Shown here: in pieces, positions 24,900 through 34,082 of the stretch
How positions within the stretch are numbered: the stretch's first letter is position 1
How the letters are laid out: every line of letters begins with the position of its first letter
NCBI RefSeq assembly: GCF_900343155.1
Contig: NZ_OUNG01000001.1
Coordinates: 124,001-188,000 of the forward strand
Direction: 5' to 3'
From: Lactimicrobium massiliense
Lineage (GTDB): Bacteria > Bacillota_I > Bacilli_A > Erysipelotrichales > Erysipelotrichaceae
Length of the DNA: 64,000 nucleotides
Notes under the pieces: generated by a model
What the model was told of the DNA's origin: nothing
Seen by the model: the letters and a program-made list of their open reading frames with translations, nothing else
Database searches by the model: none
Program-made: the position numbers and the translations under genes

Positions 24900-26263
24900 G
24901 CTTTCTCCTTGTTTTTGGCAATCTGCCGTTCTTTATACATTGCCTTCTTTTCCTCACGGATCTTTGCCCGGATCAGATCTCTCTTCTGGTGGCGGTGAAT
25001 CATCTCAATCTTCTTTGCCCGCTTCTTCTTATAGCCAGGTTTAACCTTCTGGCTCTTGCGGGTATAGATCATGGCAATCTTCTTTTCAAGCTCATCATCT
25101 GGCTTCATGCGGCGCTGTCCATATGGATGCAGCTGCTGCCAGCTGTCCTTATGCCAGCGCATATGATCAAAGTGAATGCCCATCTTCATCAAAGACCGGA
25201 TTGCGGCATCATCACTTTCATGATACAGCGTATAGCATGTACCGCTGCTACCGGCTCTGCCGGTTCTGCCGGCCCGGTGCACATAGTATTCCAGATCCTG
25301 CGGCAGACCACAGGAAATGACATGGCTGACCATGTCGATATCAATGCCTCTGGCCGCAAGATCCGTGCAAACAACATACTTGTGCATGCCAAGTTCCAGA
25401 CTCTTCATGGCCTGTTTGCGCTTGCGGCTGGTCATATCGCCATGCAGTTCACCAACATCTACACCCGCATTCCGCAGACTCTCCGCAATCTGGGCTGCTT
25501 CCTGCCTTGTGTTGCAGAAAATCAGACATACATAAGGCTGAAAGCCCGGCAGAATGCTCAGAATCGTTTCCGCATAGGTATGATGATAGCATGGCACCAG
25601 GACGTGTTTGACGTTCGGGTTGTAGCGCACATGATCACCGATCTCGATCGTCAGCGGATGATGCATATATTTACGGATAAACGGTTTGAGCTGATCCGGC
25701 ATCGTTGCCGAAAATGCCAGCATCTGCAGATGTTCTCCCATCCTGCCGGCAAAGGCATCCACATCATCCAGGAAACCATACTCCAGTGTCATATCAGCTT
25801 CATCCACAATCAGAATGCCCGCCTGGTCCAGACGCAGACTGCCGCCATTGAGAAACAGATCACGTATACGGCCCGGTGTTCCAATCACGATATGCGGCTG
25901 TTCTTTTGCCAGCATGGCTTCATCCTTGGAGCGTTCACGGCCGCCGATCAGCAGCTTGATGCGCAGAGACGGATCAACTTCACTCATGACCTTTGCCTTC
26001 TCAAAAATCTGTGCCGCAAGTTCACGGGTTGGCGCAGTGATCACTGCCTGGGGATGGTCAATCGATGGATCGACCATTTCCATCAGCGGAATCAGATAGG
26101 CGTGTGTCTTGCCGGTGCCGGTCTTGGACAGACCGATGACATCCTTTCCCCGCAGCATATTGCCTATGACTTCCGCCTGGATCGGCGTTGGCTCTGTAAA
26201 GCCATTGCGCCGGATAAATGCTTTTGTTTTTTCCTTCAGGTTATATTCCTCAAATTTTTTCAT
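24896..26263 (-). CDS. DEAD-box RNA helicase (CshB-like)
   Basis: 455 residues with a complete DEAD-box core: Q-motif FTEPTPIQ, Walker A SKTGTGKT, PTRELA, DEAD box VDEADM, SAT motif FSATMP, and HRAGRTGR in RecA domain 2. A Lys/Arg-rich tail (about 400-455) resembles the RNA-binding tails of CshB-type helicases, which act in ribosome assembly and cold adaptation. It is the first gene of a pair with nfo. CshB is the closest assignment by length and tail; other CshA/DeaD types are longer. Confidence 0.85.
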   Translation of the reverse strand: MKKFEEYNLKEKTKAFIRRNGFTEPTPIQAEVIGNMLRGKDVIGLSKTGTGKTHAYLIPLMEMVDPSIDHPQAVITAPTRELAAQIFEKAKVMSEVDPSLRIKLLIGGRERSKDEAMLAKEQPHIVIGTPGRIRDLFLNGGSLRLDQAGILIVDEADMTLEYGFLDDVDAFAGRMGEHLQMLAFSATMPDQLKPFIRKYMHHPLTIEIGDHVRYNPNVKHVLVPCYHHTYAETILSILPGFQPYVCLIFCNTRQEAAQIAESLRNAGVDVGELHGDMTSRKRKQAMKSLELGMHKYVVCTDLAARGIDIDMVSHVISCGLPQDLEYYVHRAGRTGRAGSSGTCYTLYHESDDAAIRSLMKMGIHFDHMRWHKDSWQQLHPYGQRRMKPDDELEKKIAMIYTRKSQKVKPGYKKKRAKKIEMIHRHQKRDLIRAKIREEKKAMYKERQIAKNKEKA

Positions 26264-26272
26264 ATTCTCACC

Positions 26273-26294
26273 TATAATTGCATATGGAATTATA
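26273..26294. promoter_or_regulatory. Palindrome holding divergent -10 boxes (helicase / ispH)
   Basis: A 22-bp near-perfect palindrome with one mismatched pair. It reads TATAAT at its left end on the plus strand and TATAAT at its right end on the minus strand. It lies midway between the divergent helicase and ispH starts. The -35 regions on both sides are weak. Confidence 0.45.
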
Positions 26295-26316
26295 ACGAAA
26301 AAGGTAGGAATGTCGA

Positions 26317-27219
26317 ATGGAAATCATCAGTGTTGTCCCGCGCGGATACTGCCAGGGGGTTGTCAGGGCGATCATGCTGGCAAAAGAAACCGTCAAAAAG
26401 TATCCTGACAAGAAAGTAACGATGCTTGGCATGATCGTGCATAATCAGTTTGTTGTGGATGCATGCCGGAAAGCAGGAATTCATTTTATTGAGGATCCGC
26501 TGAAAACAAGAGAGCAGCTGCTGGATGAAATTGATGATGGTGTGGTGATCTTCACTGCCCACGGCATCAGTGATGCCGTGCGTGAAAAAGCAGAAAGAAA
26601 AGGTCTGATCTGCGTGGATGCGACCTGTCCGGATGTGCGGAAGACGCATACTCTTGTCAAGGAACATGTCCAGGACGGTGATGTGATTTACATTGGCAAA
26701 AAGCATCATCCGGAGGCGGAAGGAACCGTATCGCTTTCCCCGCGCATTCATCTTGTCACGTGCATGGATGATGTGGCTGCCCTGCCAGAGCTGCACAATG
26801 TGCTGATCACAAACCAGACGACTCTTTCTCTGCTGGATGCACAGCAGATCATTGCCGCATGCAAAAAGCGCTTCCCGGATGCTGTTGTGGCCGAGGAAAT
26901 CTGCAATGCGACCAGAATCCGCCAGGAAGCGGTCATGGCATTGAAAGATGTAGATCTGCTCATTGTGGTTGGAGATCCCCGTTCCAACAATTCCCGTATG
27001 CTGGCAGAAACAGGAAAGAAAGCTGGCATTCCGGATGCATTGCTGCTTTCCAGTGCCAGCCAGCTCAAAGAAGACATGATTCATCATAAAAAGCGCATTG
27101 CGGTAACAAGCGGTTCATCCACCCCCAATGCGCTGACCAAACAGGTCATTGACTGCCTGCAGACATATGCCAATACCGGCATTCTGCCCCATGTTAGTCC
27201 TGATCCTGAAGTCCTCTGA
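26317..27219 (+). CDS. ispH: 4-hydroxy-3-methylbut-2-enyl diphosphate reductase
   Basis: 300 residues. IspH is the last enzyme of the non-mevalonate pathway, reducing HMBPP to IPP and DMAPP with a 4Fe-4S cluster. The three cluster Cys lie in PRGYCQGV (Tyr replacing the common Phe), DATCPDV and EICNATRIRQ. Substrate-binding motifs VHNQFVV, TAHGIS, TNQTTLS and SGSSTPN are present. The protein is the short bacterial form without S1 repeats. Its last 26 bases overlap the convergent pseudouridine synthase gene. Confidence 0.94.
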   Translation: MEIISVVPRGYCQGVVRAIMLAKETVKKYPDKKVTMLGMIVHNQFVVDACRKAGIHFIEDPLKTREQLLDEIDDGVVIFTAHGISDAVREKAERKGLICVDATCPDVRKTHTLVKEHVQDGDVIYIGKKHHPEAEGTVSLSPRIHLVTCMDDVAALPELHNVLITNQTTLSLLDAQQIIAACKKRFPDAVVAEEICNATRIRQEAVMALKDVDLLIVVGDPRSNNSRMLAETGKKAGIPDALLLSSASQLKEDMIHHKKRIAVTSGSSTPNALTKQVIDCLQTYANTGILPHVSPDPEVL

Positions 27220-27886
27220 TCTCTTCTTTGGTTAAAGGACGATATTCTCCTTCTTTCAGATCCGGATCCAGAACGAGATTCTTCATTCTCACTCTCTGCA
27301 GATACAGCACTTCATTATCCAGGGCAAGAAAGATCCGCTTCACTTCATGAAACTTTCCTTCCTGGAGAATGATATGTCCGCTTGTTTCATCAAGCGGATG
27401 ATAGACGGCGGGCAGAAAGAGGTCCTCTCCTTCTTTGATCCCCGCCTTCATTTTCTCAATATCCTGTTCACTGACAGGATTTTTTACTTTGACATAGTAC
27501 TCTTTTTCGACATGATGCTTTGGTGACAGCAATTGATGTCCTAACGGCCCGTCATTAGTCAAAAGCAGCAGACCGGCTGTATCTTTATCAAGCCGGCCAA
27601 CCGGATAAACGCCATGTACCTGCTGATCAATCAGGTCCATGACAACCGGTTCCCTGCCTTCGGTTGCCGTAATATAGCCTGCTGGTTTATTCAGCATCCA
27701 GTACACATATTTCTGGTATACAACCGGCCTGCCATCCAGCACAATCTCACTGTCTTCCGCAATCTTTGTATCTGGATTGCGGATGATGACGCCATTGACC
27801 TGTACCAGACCCGCCTTGATCATCTGCTTTACCTGCGTGCGGGTGCCTTCTCCCATTGAGGCAAGTGCTTTATCCAGCCGGATCAT
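27194..27886 (-). CDS. RsuA-family pseudouridine synthase
   Basis: 230 residues: an N-terminal S4 domain (MIRLDKALASMGEGTRTQVKQMI) and a catalytic domain with GRLDKDTAGLLLLTN, where the Asp is catalytic. Family members modify 16S U516 (RsuA) or 23S sites (RluB/E/F). Length and the simple S4 layout favour an RsuA-like enzyme, but the target is not provable. Its start overlaps the flippase stop by four bases. Confidence 0.86.
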   Translation of the reverse strand: MIRLDKALASMGEGTRTQVKQMIKAGLVQVNGVIIRNPDTKIAEDSEIVLDGRPVVYQKYVYWMLNKPAGYITATEGREPVVMDLIDQQVHGVYPVGRLDKDTAGLLLLTNDGPLGHQLLSPKHHVEKEYYVKVKNPVSEQDIEKMKAGIKEGEDLFLPAVYHPLDETSGHIILQEGKFHEVKRIFLALDNEVLYLQRVRMKNLVLDPDLKEGEYRPLTKEEIRGLQDQD

Positions 27887-29442
27887 TGCCGCTTCCTTCT
27901 TTTCGGGAACAGCCGCAGCACATCCCCTGTCATATAATAGGCTGCTGCACCGGCAGCCATCATCAGGATGAACTGCTTGAGAATACCGCTGTCTGCTGCA
28001 CCGGCATCAATACCGGCTAATGACAGCAGATACATGGCACCATGCATGGAAAGACATCCGGCCAGTGCTTTCAGCAGGACAATGCCGGTTCTGCCATATT
28101 CTACCAGTGCCCTTGTACGGATTCTTGCCAGCGAGAGAAATACCAAGGCCGCAAAATAGAGAATTGAAGAAAGCAGGATTCCCTTCATGCCCCATTTCTT
28201 TACCAACGGGAACAGGAGCGCTGCTTTGATCACAAAGGCGATCAGCTGATAGGTGCCAAGCTGCTTGTGCAGCTGCAGTGCAGACAGCAGATACATGCAC
28301 AGAATACCCATGCCAAACAGAATTGCTAACGGTCCGGTCCATCTGAATACAGACGCTGTATAGGCAGAATAGATCGATGGGAATAATGCTTTAACAATGG
28401 CATCGCTGTGCAGGAATGCAAATGTTCCCAGGGGCATTGCTACGATCAGGAAGGATGCAAAGGCACGGTTGACATGCTGTTCAATCCGGTCTCCATCTCC
28501 ATTGGCAAACGCTTCTTCAATCTGAGGAAGGCGCGTGAAGCAGTCAACGCAGGATAGCAGCAGCGGCAATGCACACAGTGCGTATCCCTGTACAAAGATG
28601 ATGCCCTGTGCAGATTTGATGTCTGCGGCAGCAATACCATAATGGATGCCTGCATATCCAGATACAAACAGATCAAACAAGATCCACAGACTGCTGAGAA
28701 CAGCCTGTATAAGATATGGCCGGCTGGCATGCAGGATCTGTTTCTGAATTCTGCTTTCGTCCACTGCATTTGTGCGCATGCCAAGGCCATGTGACTGATG
28801 GATGTAGTAGGCAAGTACGGCTGCAGAGGCTAATACGCCGGCAAGCGTGCACATCATGATGGCAGAGGATGATGCTTTCTGCAGCTTTCTGACACACAGC
28901 CATGCAAGCAGAATGGTCAGCACCAGACGCAGTCCCTGCTCCGCCAGGACGCCGCGCATATAGTCATGATGCCGTCTCATGCCCTGATCTACACTGCGGA
29001 ATCCTGCCAGCATGCCTTCACTGACGGCAAACAATGCAAAGCAACGCAATACTGCTGTCATGGCTGCAATATCACTGGTATCTGCGCTTCTGCCAAGAAT
29101 CCAGGCAGAAAGCGGTGCAGCCAGGATCATTAGTAGAGAAGCCAGGATGGCGCCGATGACAAAGCCGGCAATGGCAGTATCATGAAAAACTGCCATGACA
29201 TTCTTGTATTTCTTACGGCGGCTGTAATGGGAAATGATAACAGCGATGCCAAAAGGCACCCCTGCACAGGCTGCCTCAAAGACAATCTGATACAGCACCA
29301 TCACTGGTGCAAGCAGGGCACTGTCTGCCCCTGCCAGCATCGTCAGCGGGATGATGACGATCATTTCTATCAAACGTTCCACCAGGCGGCACACGGCGCC
29401 GCCGGCAGAAAAACCCGGTATTTGTTCCTTTCGTTCACTCAT
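27883..29442 (-). CDS. MOP-superfamily flippase (SpoVB/MurJ-like)
   Basis: 519 residues with about fourteen membrane segments, the size and pattern of polysaccharide or lipid II flippases of the MOP/MviN superfamily. Landmarks are the N-terminal GGAVCRLVERLIEMIVIIPLT (a GxxxxRxxG-like cap seen in the SpoVB group) and many small-residue helices. It probably flips a lipid-linked wall precursor. Position between a lipoprotein gene and the pseudouridine synthase gene, with 4-base overlaps, says little more; murC is 0.6 kb away on the other strand. Confidence 0.75.
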   Translation of the reverse strand: MSERKEQIPGFSAGGAVCRLVERLIEMIVIIPLTMLAGADSALLAPVMVLYQIVFEAACAGVPFGIAVIISHYSRRKKYKNVMAVFHDTAIAGFVIGAILASLLMILAAPLSAWILGRSADTSDIAAMTAVLRCFALFAVSEGMLAGFRSVDQGMRRHHDYMRGVLAEQGLRLVLTILLAWLCVRKLQKASSSAIMMCTLAGVLASAAVLAYYIHQSHGLGMRTNAVDESRIQKQILHASRPYLIQAVLSSLWILFDLFVSGYAGIHYGIAAADIKSAQGIIFVQGYALCALPLLLSCVDCFTRLPQIEEAFANGDGDRIEQHVNRAFASFLIVAMPLGTFAFLHSDAIVKALFPSIYSAYTASVFRWTGPLAILFGMGILCMYLLSALQLHKQLGTYQLIAFVIKAALLFPLVKKWGMKGILLSSILYFAALVFLSLARIRTRALVEYGRTGIVLLKALAGCLSMHGAMYLLSLAGIDAGAADSGILKQFILMMAAGAAAYYMTGDVLRLFPKRRKRQ

Positions 29443-29445
29443 TGT

Positions 29446-29964
29446 TTATGACTCCACATACTGCATTCCACTCTGATTCAGCGTGATCTGATGATATTCC
29501 CGCTGAATATTCTCTCCGTTTTTATCCTGCCATTCGACAAGCATTTTCAGTGACACTTCATCCGTATCACTGCTGCCGCTGATGACCATTCCCTTGACAA
29601 AACCATCATCTGAATTGACCTGGTTGGGAATCAGAGAATATGGTCCGTCAAAAATACCGATGCTCGGCATCATAGTGGTGGCATCCTGCAGCTGAGTATC
29701 GTTGGCCACTGCAATCATGACCACATTGTACATGGCGATTTTTGGTTCATCGAGCACAATGTAGTAGCTGTAGGTACCTTCACTGACTTCTTCCATCTCT
29801 GCACTGAGCGTATAGAAGCGTGATTCTGCCGTAAAATGGATCTGATCCATGACGGCCTGGTAATAGGTCTGGTAGTTTTTCAGCTTTGTTGAGGGCGTGC
29901 TGCTGCCGCATCCTGCAAGCAGAATCACAGCGGCGAGCACCCGGTTTAAGTTGCTTTTTCTCAT
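29446..29964 (-). CDS. Lipoprotein of unknown function
   Basis: 172 residues with a short signal peptide and lipobox VILLAGC, then a mixed alpha/beta domain of about 145 residues without a recognised family. Weak AGG precedes the ATG by six bases. It ends three bases before the flippase start, so it is the first gene of a three-gene unit with the flippase and pseudouridine synthase. A role with the flippase at the membrane surface is possible but not shown. Confidence 0.65.
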   Translation of the reverse strand: MRKSNLNRVLAAVILLAGCGSSTPSTKLKNYQTYYQAVMDQIHFTAESRFYTLSAEMEEVSEGTYSYYIVLDEPKIAMYNVVMIAVANDTQLQDATTMMPSIGIFDGPYSLIPNQVNSDDGFVKGMVISGSSDTDEVSLKMLVEWQDKNGENIQREYHQITLNQSGMQYVES

Positions 29965-30060
29965 AGCGTACCTGTCAGCTTCTTCATTATACCAATTATG
30001 ATGGCTTCTGCATCAGTGGAAGCCGGATGTTGGTTCTCTGCATTTTGGGATCAATTCCGC

Positions 30061-30066
30061 TATAAT
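30061..30066 (+). promoter_or_regulatory. Putative -10 box of murC
   Basis: A perfect TATAAT 28 bases before the murC ATG; no convincing -35 box at 16-18 bases. Confidence 0.45.
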
Positions 30067-30094
30067 AGCACCGTACAAAGAAAGAAGGACCCAT

Positions 30095-31513
30095 ATGTAT
30101 CAGATCGATTTCAAGCATCCTGCAGCAAAACTTTACTTCTGCGGCGTCGGCGGTTCGTCCATGAGCGGTCTTGCTGGCATGATGAAACAAATAGGCTTTG
30201 ATGTCTGGGGCAGCGACATTGCCAAGTCCCCTGCCCTGATTCAGGCAGAAAAAGACGGTGTTCATGTCATCATCGGCCAGAAAGCTGAGAATATTACAAA
30301 AGATATTGACTGTGCCATCTTTACAGCAGCCATTGCGAAAACAAATCCGGAATATCAGGCTGTGCTGAACCTTGGCATTCCGCATCTGACCAGAGCCGAG
30401 CTGCTTGGCCAGATTATGGCACAGTTCCCGATGTCTATCGGCATTGCCGGCACCCATGGCAAGACAACCACAACTTCCTTCATTTCAGAGATTCTGCTGC
30501 GTGACGGCAAGGATCCTTCCATGCAGATCGGCGGTGTGCTCAACAGTGTGCATACTTCTTACCGGCTTGGCAAATCAGATGAATTTGTTGCGGAGGCATG
30601 TGAATATACCAACAGTTTTCTGTCTTTGAAGCCGCGGATTGGCATCATTACCAATATCGAGGCTGATCATCTTGATTTCTTCAAGGATCTGGCAGATGTA
30701 CGCCACAGCTTCCGTCTGTTTGCCGAAAACATTCCGGCAGATGGCTGGCTGATCATCAATACTGAAATTCCAGACCTTGATGAGATCACAAATGGTCTTA
30801 AATGCAAAGTCATCTACTTTGGCGATAATCATGAAAAGGCTGACTATTATGCCACGGATATCAAGTACAATGAACTTGCTGAAGCAAGCTATACACTTGT
30901 GCGCCGGCATGGCCAGAGCCAGAAAATTGTGCTGGAAGTGCCGGGCAAGCAGTTTATCTGGGATTCTCTGGCAGCAGCGGCTGCCTGTGATCTGTGCGGT
31001 GTCAGGCCGGAAAGCATTACGGACGCCCTGCGTGCGTATAAGGGTGCCGGCAGACGTTTCCAGTTCAAGGGCAAGATCAATGGCTGCCAGATTGTAGACG
31101 ACTATGCCCATCATCCGACTGAAGTTGCTGTCACGCTGGATGCAGCATCCAAGATTCCTCACCGCAGACTGATTGCCTGCTATCAGCCGCATACGTATTC
31201 CCGTACCAAGGCATTGATGGATGACATCGCCAAGGCACTGCATGAGGCGGATCTTGTTGTACTGACTGAGATCTTCCCGGCAAGGGAAACAGATAACCTT
31301 GGCATTTCTTCACAGGATCTTGCAAAGAAGGTTGAGGCACTTGGCACACCGTGCCATGTCTTCCATACGTTTGAGGAAATTGAAGACTGGGCAAGAAAGA
31401 ACTGTGGTGAAAATGATCTGTTTGTCACCATGGGCGGTGGTGATGTTTACAAGATTGCGGACAATCTCACGAATTTCCATTATGAATATCCGCAGGATGA
31501 GAAAAAAGCCTGA
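30095..31513 (+). CDS. murC: UDP-N-acetylmuramate--L-alanine ligase
   Basis: 472 residues. MurC adds the first amino acid, L-alanine, to UDP-MurNAc in peptidoglycan synthesis. Motifs are an N-terminal Rossmann-like FCGVGGSSMSGLAGMM, the ATP loop GTHGKTTTTSF (about 120), NIEADHLDF, and the ligase C-domain start DDYAHHPTEV. AAGGA lies before the ATG. The gene is monocistronic, closed by a strong hairpin that it shares with convergent tyrS. Confidence 0.94.
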   Translation: MYQIDFKHPAAKLYFCGVGGSSMSGLAGMMKQIGFDVWGSDIAKSPALIQAEKDGVHVIIGQKAENITKDIDCAIFTAAIAKTNPEYQAVLNLGIPHLTRAELLGQIMAQFPMSIGIAGTHGKTTTTSFISEILLRDGKDPSMQIGGVLNSVHTSYRLGKSDEFVAEACEYTNSFLSLKPRIGIITNIEADHLDFFKDLADVRHSFRLFAENIPADGWLIINTEIPDLDEITNGLKCKVIYFGDNHEKADYYATDIKYNELAEASYTLVRRHGQSQKIVLEVPGKQFIWDSLAAAAACDLCGVRPESITDALRAYKGAGRRFQFKGKINGCQIVDDYAHHPTEVAVTLDAASKIPHRRLIACYQPHTYSRTKALMDDIAKALHEADLVVLTEIFPARETDNLGISSQDLAKKVEALGTPCHVFHTFEEIEDWARKNCGENDLFVTMGGGDVYKIADNLTNFHYEYPQDEKKA

Positions 31514-31536
31514 GTTATTACCAATCTGTGTATATT

Positions 31537-31575
31537 AAAAGCCATACCTGCCGTGAAGCGGATATGGCTTTTTTG
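31537..31575. terminator. Shared terminator between murC and tyrS
   Basis: An 8-bp stem (AAGCCATA at 31539-31546, TATGGCTT at 31563-31570), 16-base interior, with TTTTTT on the plus strand and an A-rich left arm that gives a short U tail on the minus strand. It lies between the two convergent stop codons. Confidence 0.85.
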
Positions 31576-31579
31576 TTGT

Positions 31580-32827
31580 TCAGAATTCCAGAACGAAGTA
31601 GTTCTTCTTGCCTTTGCGGATGATGGAGAAGGAACCATCATATGCACAGTCACGGCACATTGCATAGGCTGTGTCAGTGATCTTGTCGCCATTAACCTGA
31701 ATGGAGCCCTGCTGAATCAGGGTTCTGGCATCGCGCTTGGACTTGGAAATGCCGCTGGAGACAAGGGCATCCACCAGCAGCTGTCCGTCTTCGATATGGG
31801 CTTTTGGTGCATCTGCGAGTCCTTCCCGCAGTTCTGATGCCGACAGGTCCTTGATTGAGCCATGGAAGAATGTCTCCGTGATTTTTTCTGCCTTGGCAAG
31901 TCCTTCTTTGCCATGCACAATCTCGGTCAGCTCCTGGGCCAGTGCTTTCTGGCAGGCACGCTTTTCCGGCTCGCTCTTGAGACTCTCTGCAAGAGCTTCA
32001 ATCTCTTCTGGTGTGCGCATGGACAGACGCTTGAGGTAATCCACAATATCTGCATCCGGTGTATTCAGCCAGAACTGGTAGAATTCATAGGCATTTGTCT
32101 TGGCAGGATCCAGCCAGATATTCTTTCCTTCTGACTTGCCGAACTTTGTGCCATCGCTCTTGGTAATCAATGGTGAGGTGATGCCAAATACCTTTTCATC
32201 ATCACCGAGCACCTTGCGGATCAGTTCAATGCCGCTGGTCAGATTGCCCCACTGGTCAGAACCGCCGATCTGCACATCGCAATGATACAGCTTGTGCAGG
32301 TTCAGAAAGTCAATTGCCTGCAGGATCGTGTATGTGAATTCGGTGTAGGACAGGCCGCTGTCGAGTCTCTTTTTAATGGTATCCTTCTGCAGCATGTAGG
32401 CAACATTGAACAGCTTGCCATAGTCACGCAGGAAGTCGAGCAGGCTGAGACTGCCAAGCCAGTGGTTATTGTTTTCCATGATGGCCGCATTGTCACCTTC
32501 AAAGTCCAGAAATTTTGCCAGCTGGGTGCGGATGCATTCCGCATTGTGCAGCACTTCTTCGTGGCTCAGAAGTTTTCTTTCTGTTGTAGGTCTTGGATCA
32601 CCGATCATGCCGGTAAATCCGCCGCAGAGGGCAATCGGTGTATGGCCTGCTTTCTGCCATCTGCGCAGCAGCAGGATCTGCTGCAGATGTCCGACATGCA
32701 GAGAGTCTGCAGTTGGATCAAAGCCGCAGTAAATTGTGGCCGGGCTTTCCAGACGTTTGACAAGTCCTTCCATGTCTGTGCAGTCTTTGACAAGACCACG
32801 CCATTTCAGTTCTTCAATAAAGTTCAT
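31580..32827 (-). CDS. tyrS: Tyrosyl-tRNA synthetase
   Basis: 415 residues, the usual size of bacterial TyrS. The class I signatures are LHVGHL (HIGH-like) near residue 45 and KFGKSEG (KMSKS-like) near 230. The tyrosine-binding motif SYTEFTYTILQAID and GGSDQW are present, and an S4 domain closes the protein. GGAG seven bases before the ATG at 32827 sets the start. The frame stays open upstream through the T-box leader, but that part is not coding. Expression is controlled by the leader. Confidence 0.95.
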   Translation of the reverse strand: MNFIEELKWRGLVKDCTDMEGLVKRLESPATIYCGFDPTADSLHVGHLQQILLLRRWQKAGHTPIALCGGFTGMIGDPRPTTERKLLSHEEVLHNAECIRTQLAKFLDFEGDNAAIMENNNHWLGSLSLLDFLRDYGKLFNVAYMLQKDTIKKRLDSGLSYTEFTYTILQAIDFLNLHKLYHCDVQIGGSDQWGNLTSGIELIRKVLGDDEKVFGITSPLITKSDGTKFGKSEGKNIWLDPAKTNAYEFYQFWLNTPDADIVDYLKRLSMRTPEEIEALAESLKSEPEKRACQKALAQELTEIVHGKEGLAKAEKITETFFHGSIKDLSASELREGLADAPKAHIEDGQLLVDALVSSGISKSKRDARTLIQQGSIQVNGDKITDTAYAMCRDCAYDGSFSIIRKGKKNYFVLEF

Positions 32828-32851
32828 ATATTCTCCTCTTCTCTTGATGCA

Positions 32852-33075
32852 AATAAAAAAGGCATCCTCATATCTAAGGACGCCTTCTGCGCGGTACCAC
32901 CTTAGTTCACTTGCGTGCACTCTAGCCGCTAACGCCGGCATACGTCCGCATAAGCGGAGTGCTCCCGGGATGTAATTCACATCTGTTTCTGCATTCCTTG
33001 CACCATCCGGAATGTCTCTGATATCAGTCTGACAGATGCCAGTAAGCCCGATCCATGCATGCCTACTGTAACACA
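32852..33075 (-). ncRNA. Tyrosine T-box riboswitch leader of tyrS
   Basis: On the minus strand the leader contains the T-box core AGGTGGTACCGCG (complement of 32890-32902), then a terminator stem GGCGTCCTTAGATATGAGGATGCC with TTTTTT (down to about 32855). Upstream are stem I elements: an AGTA-like motif, AGAGA and the internal loop GTGAATTACATC, whose TAC is a tyrosine specifier codon. Uncharged tRNA-Tyr would pair with both sites and favour antitermination. The outer boundary is approximate. Confidence 0.92.
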
Positions 33076-33089
33076 GCAGGTTTTTGAAT

Positions 33090-34082
33090 TCAATCCTTGG
33101 TTGTCTGACGCGGCGTAAACAGATAGCTCAGTTCCATTGCCTTATCCGATTCATCTCCGCTCTGCAGCATCTTGGTCATGACCCGCATGGAGACTGCACC
33201 AAGATCGTAGCTTGGAATCGAGAAGGATGAAATGGCCGGCCGCATCATGGCATTGTACTTGGTATCAATGACACAGACAATTTCCATGTCATCCGGTACA
33301 GAAATACCATTCTCACGGGCAGCGTTCAGTGCTGCCATTGCCTGGGAATCACGGTTGCCAATGACCAGATCATATTTATGATCCTTGAACCAGTCGGACA
33401 GGAAGGCATAGCTTGTACGGCTTTCCGGCGGAATCTTCAGGAAGTTGTCAAACTTTCTGCCCTTTGCTTCAAAGGCACGCTGGGCACCCTTGACCATCTG
33501 TGCACATGTATACGGATTCTTGCGGTCCTCAATGATGGCAATATCTTCCTTGCCCTCTTCCAGATACTTGGCAGTAAGTTCATAGATAGCTTTCTCAATG
33601 TCAACATAGACCGAAGCAACATTTTCACCTTTGACCTTATTGCCGATGATGACAATCGGAATATTGTACTTGGACAGCTCTTCCATCTCATCCATCTGCA
33701 GCTTGGCATTATAGACAATTACGCCATCCACACGGGACTTGATGATATCCTCAATGACGTCATTGATATCGGTAATGCCTGCTGTAATTGTATGCAGCAT
33801 GATGTTGTAATTATAGATTTTGGCAACATCCAGAAGGCCGTTGATAATCTGGCCGGTATACGTGAAGGATGCCTCCGGAATGACAAGACCGATGACGGTT
33901 GTCTTCTGCAGAGCCAGCCCCTGGGCAATGGCATTCGGCTTATAGCCGAGTTTGTCAATAGCTGCCTGGACACGCTCTTTGGTAGGTTCCTTGACAACGT
34001 TGGAACCATTGATCACACGGGAAACCGTCGCAAGGGAAACGCCTGCTTCCTTGGCTACATCATAGATTGTGACCCGCTTCAT
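33090..34082 (-). CDS. ccpA: CcpA-like LacI-family catabolite regulator
   Basis: 330 residues: a LacI-type helix-turn-helix (TIYDVAKEAGVSLATVSRVING, then VVKEPTKERV) that follows the CcpA pattern closely, and a periplasmic-binding-like effector and HPr-Ser-P domain. CcpA binds cre sites and represses or activates carbon-metabolism genes. cre-like sites occur in this window at 8272, 23920, 35196 and 61107. It is the third gene of an operon with two membrane-associated proteins, overlapping the second by four bases; upstream of that operon is a cre-like site, suggesting autoregulation. Confidence 0.82.
   Translation of the reverse strand: MKRVTIYDVAKEAGVSLATVSRVINGSNVVKEPTKERVQAAIDKLGYKPNAIAQGLALQKTTVIGLVIPEASFTYTGQIINGLLDVAKIYNYNIMLHTITAGITDINDVIEDIIKSRVDGVIVYNAKLQMDEMEELSKYNIPIVIIGNKVKGENVASVYVDIEKAIYELTAKYLEEGKEDIAIIEDRKNPYTCAQMVKGAQRAFEAKGRKFDNFLKIPPESRTSYAFLSDWFKDHKYDLVIGNRDSQAMAALNAARENGISVPDDMEIVCVIDTKYNAMMRPAISSFSIPSYDLGAVSMRVMTKMLQSGDESDKAMELSYLFTPRQTTKD

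Noticed and set aside
24866-26419. Plus-strand frame of 517 codons
   Set aside because: It lies opposite the DEAD-box helicase gene, which has all helicase motifs, and it overlaps the ispH start.
32828-32980. N-terminal extension of tyrS
   Set aside because: These codons lie within the T-box leader and match nothing in TyrS.
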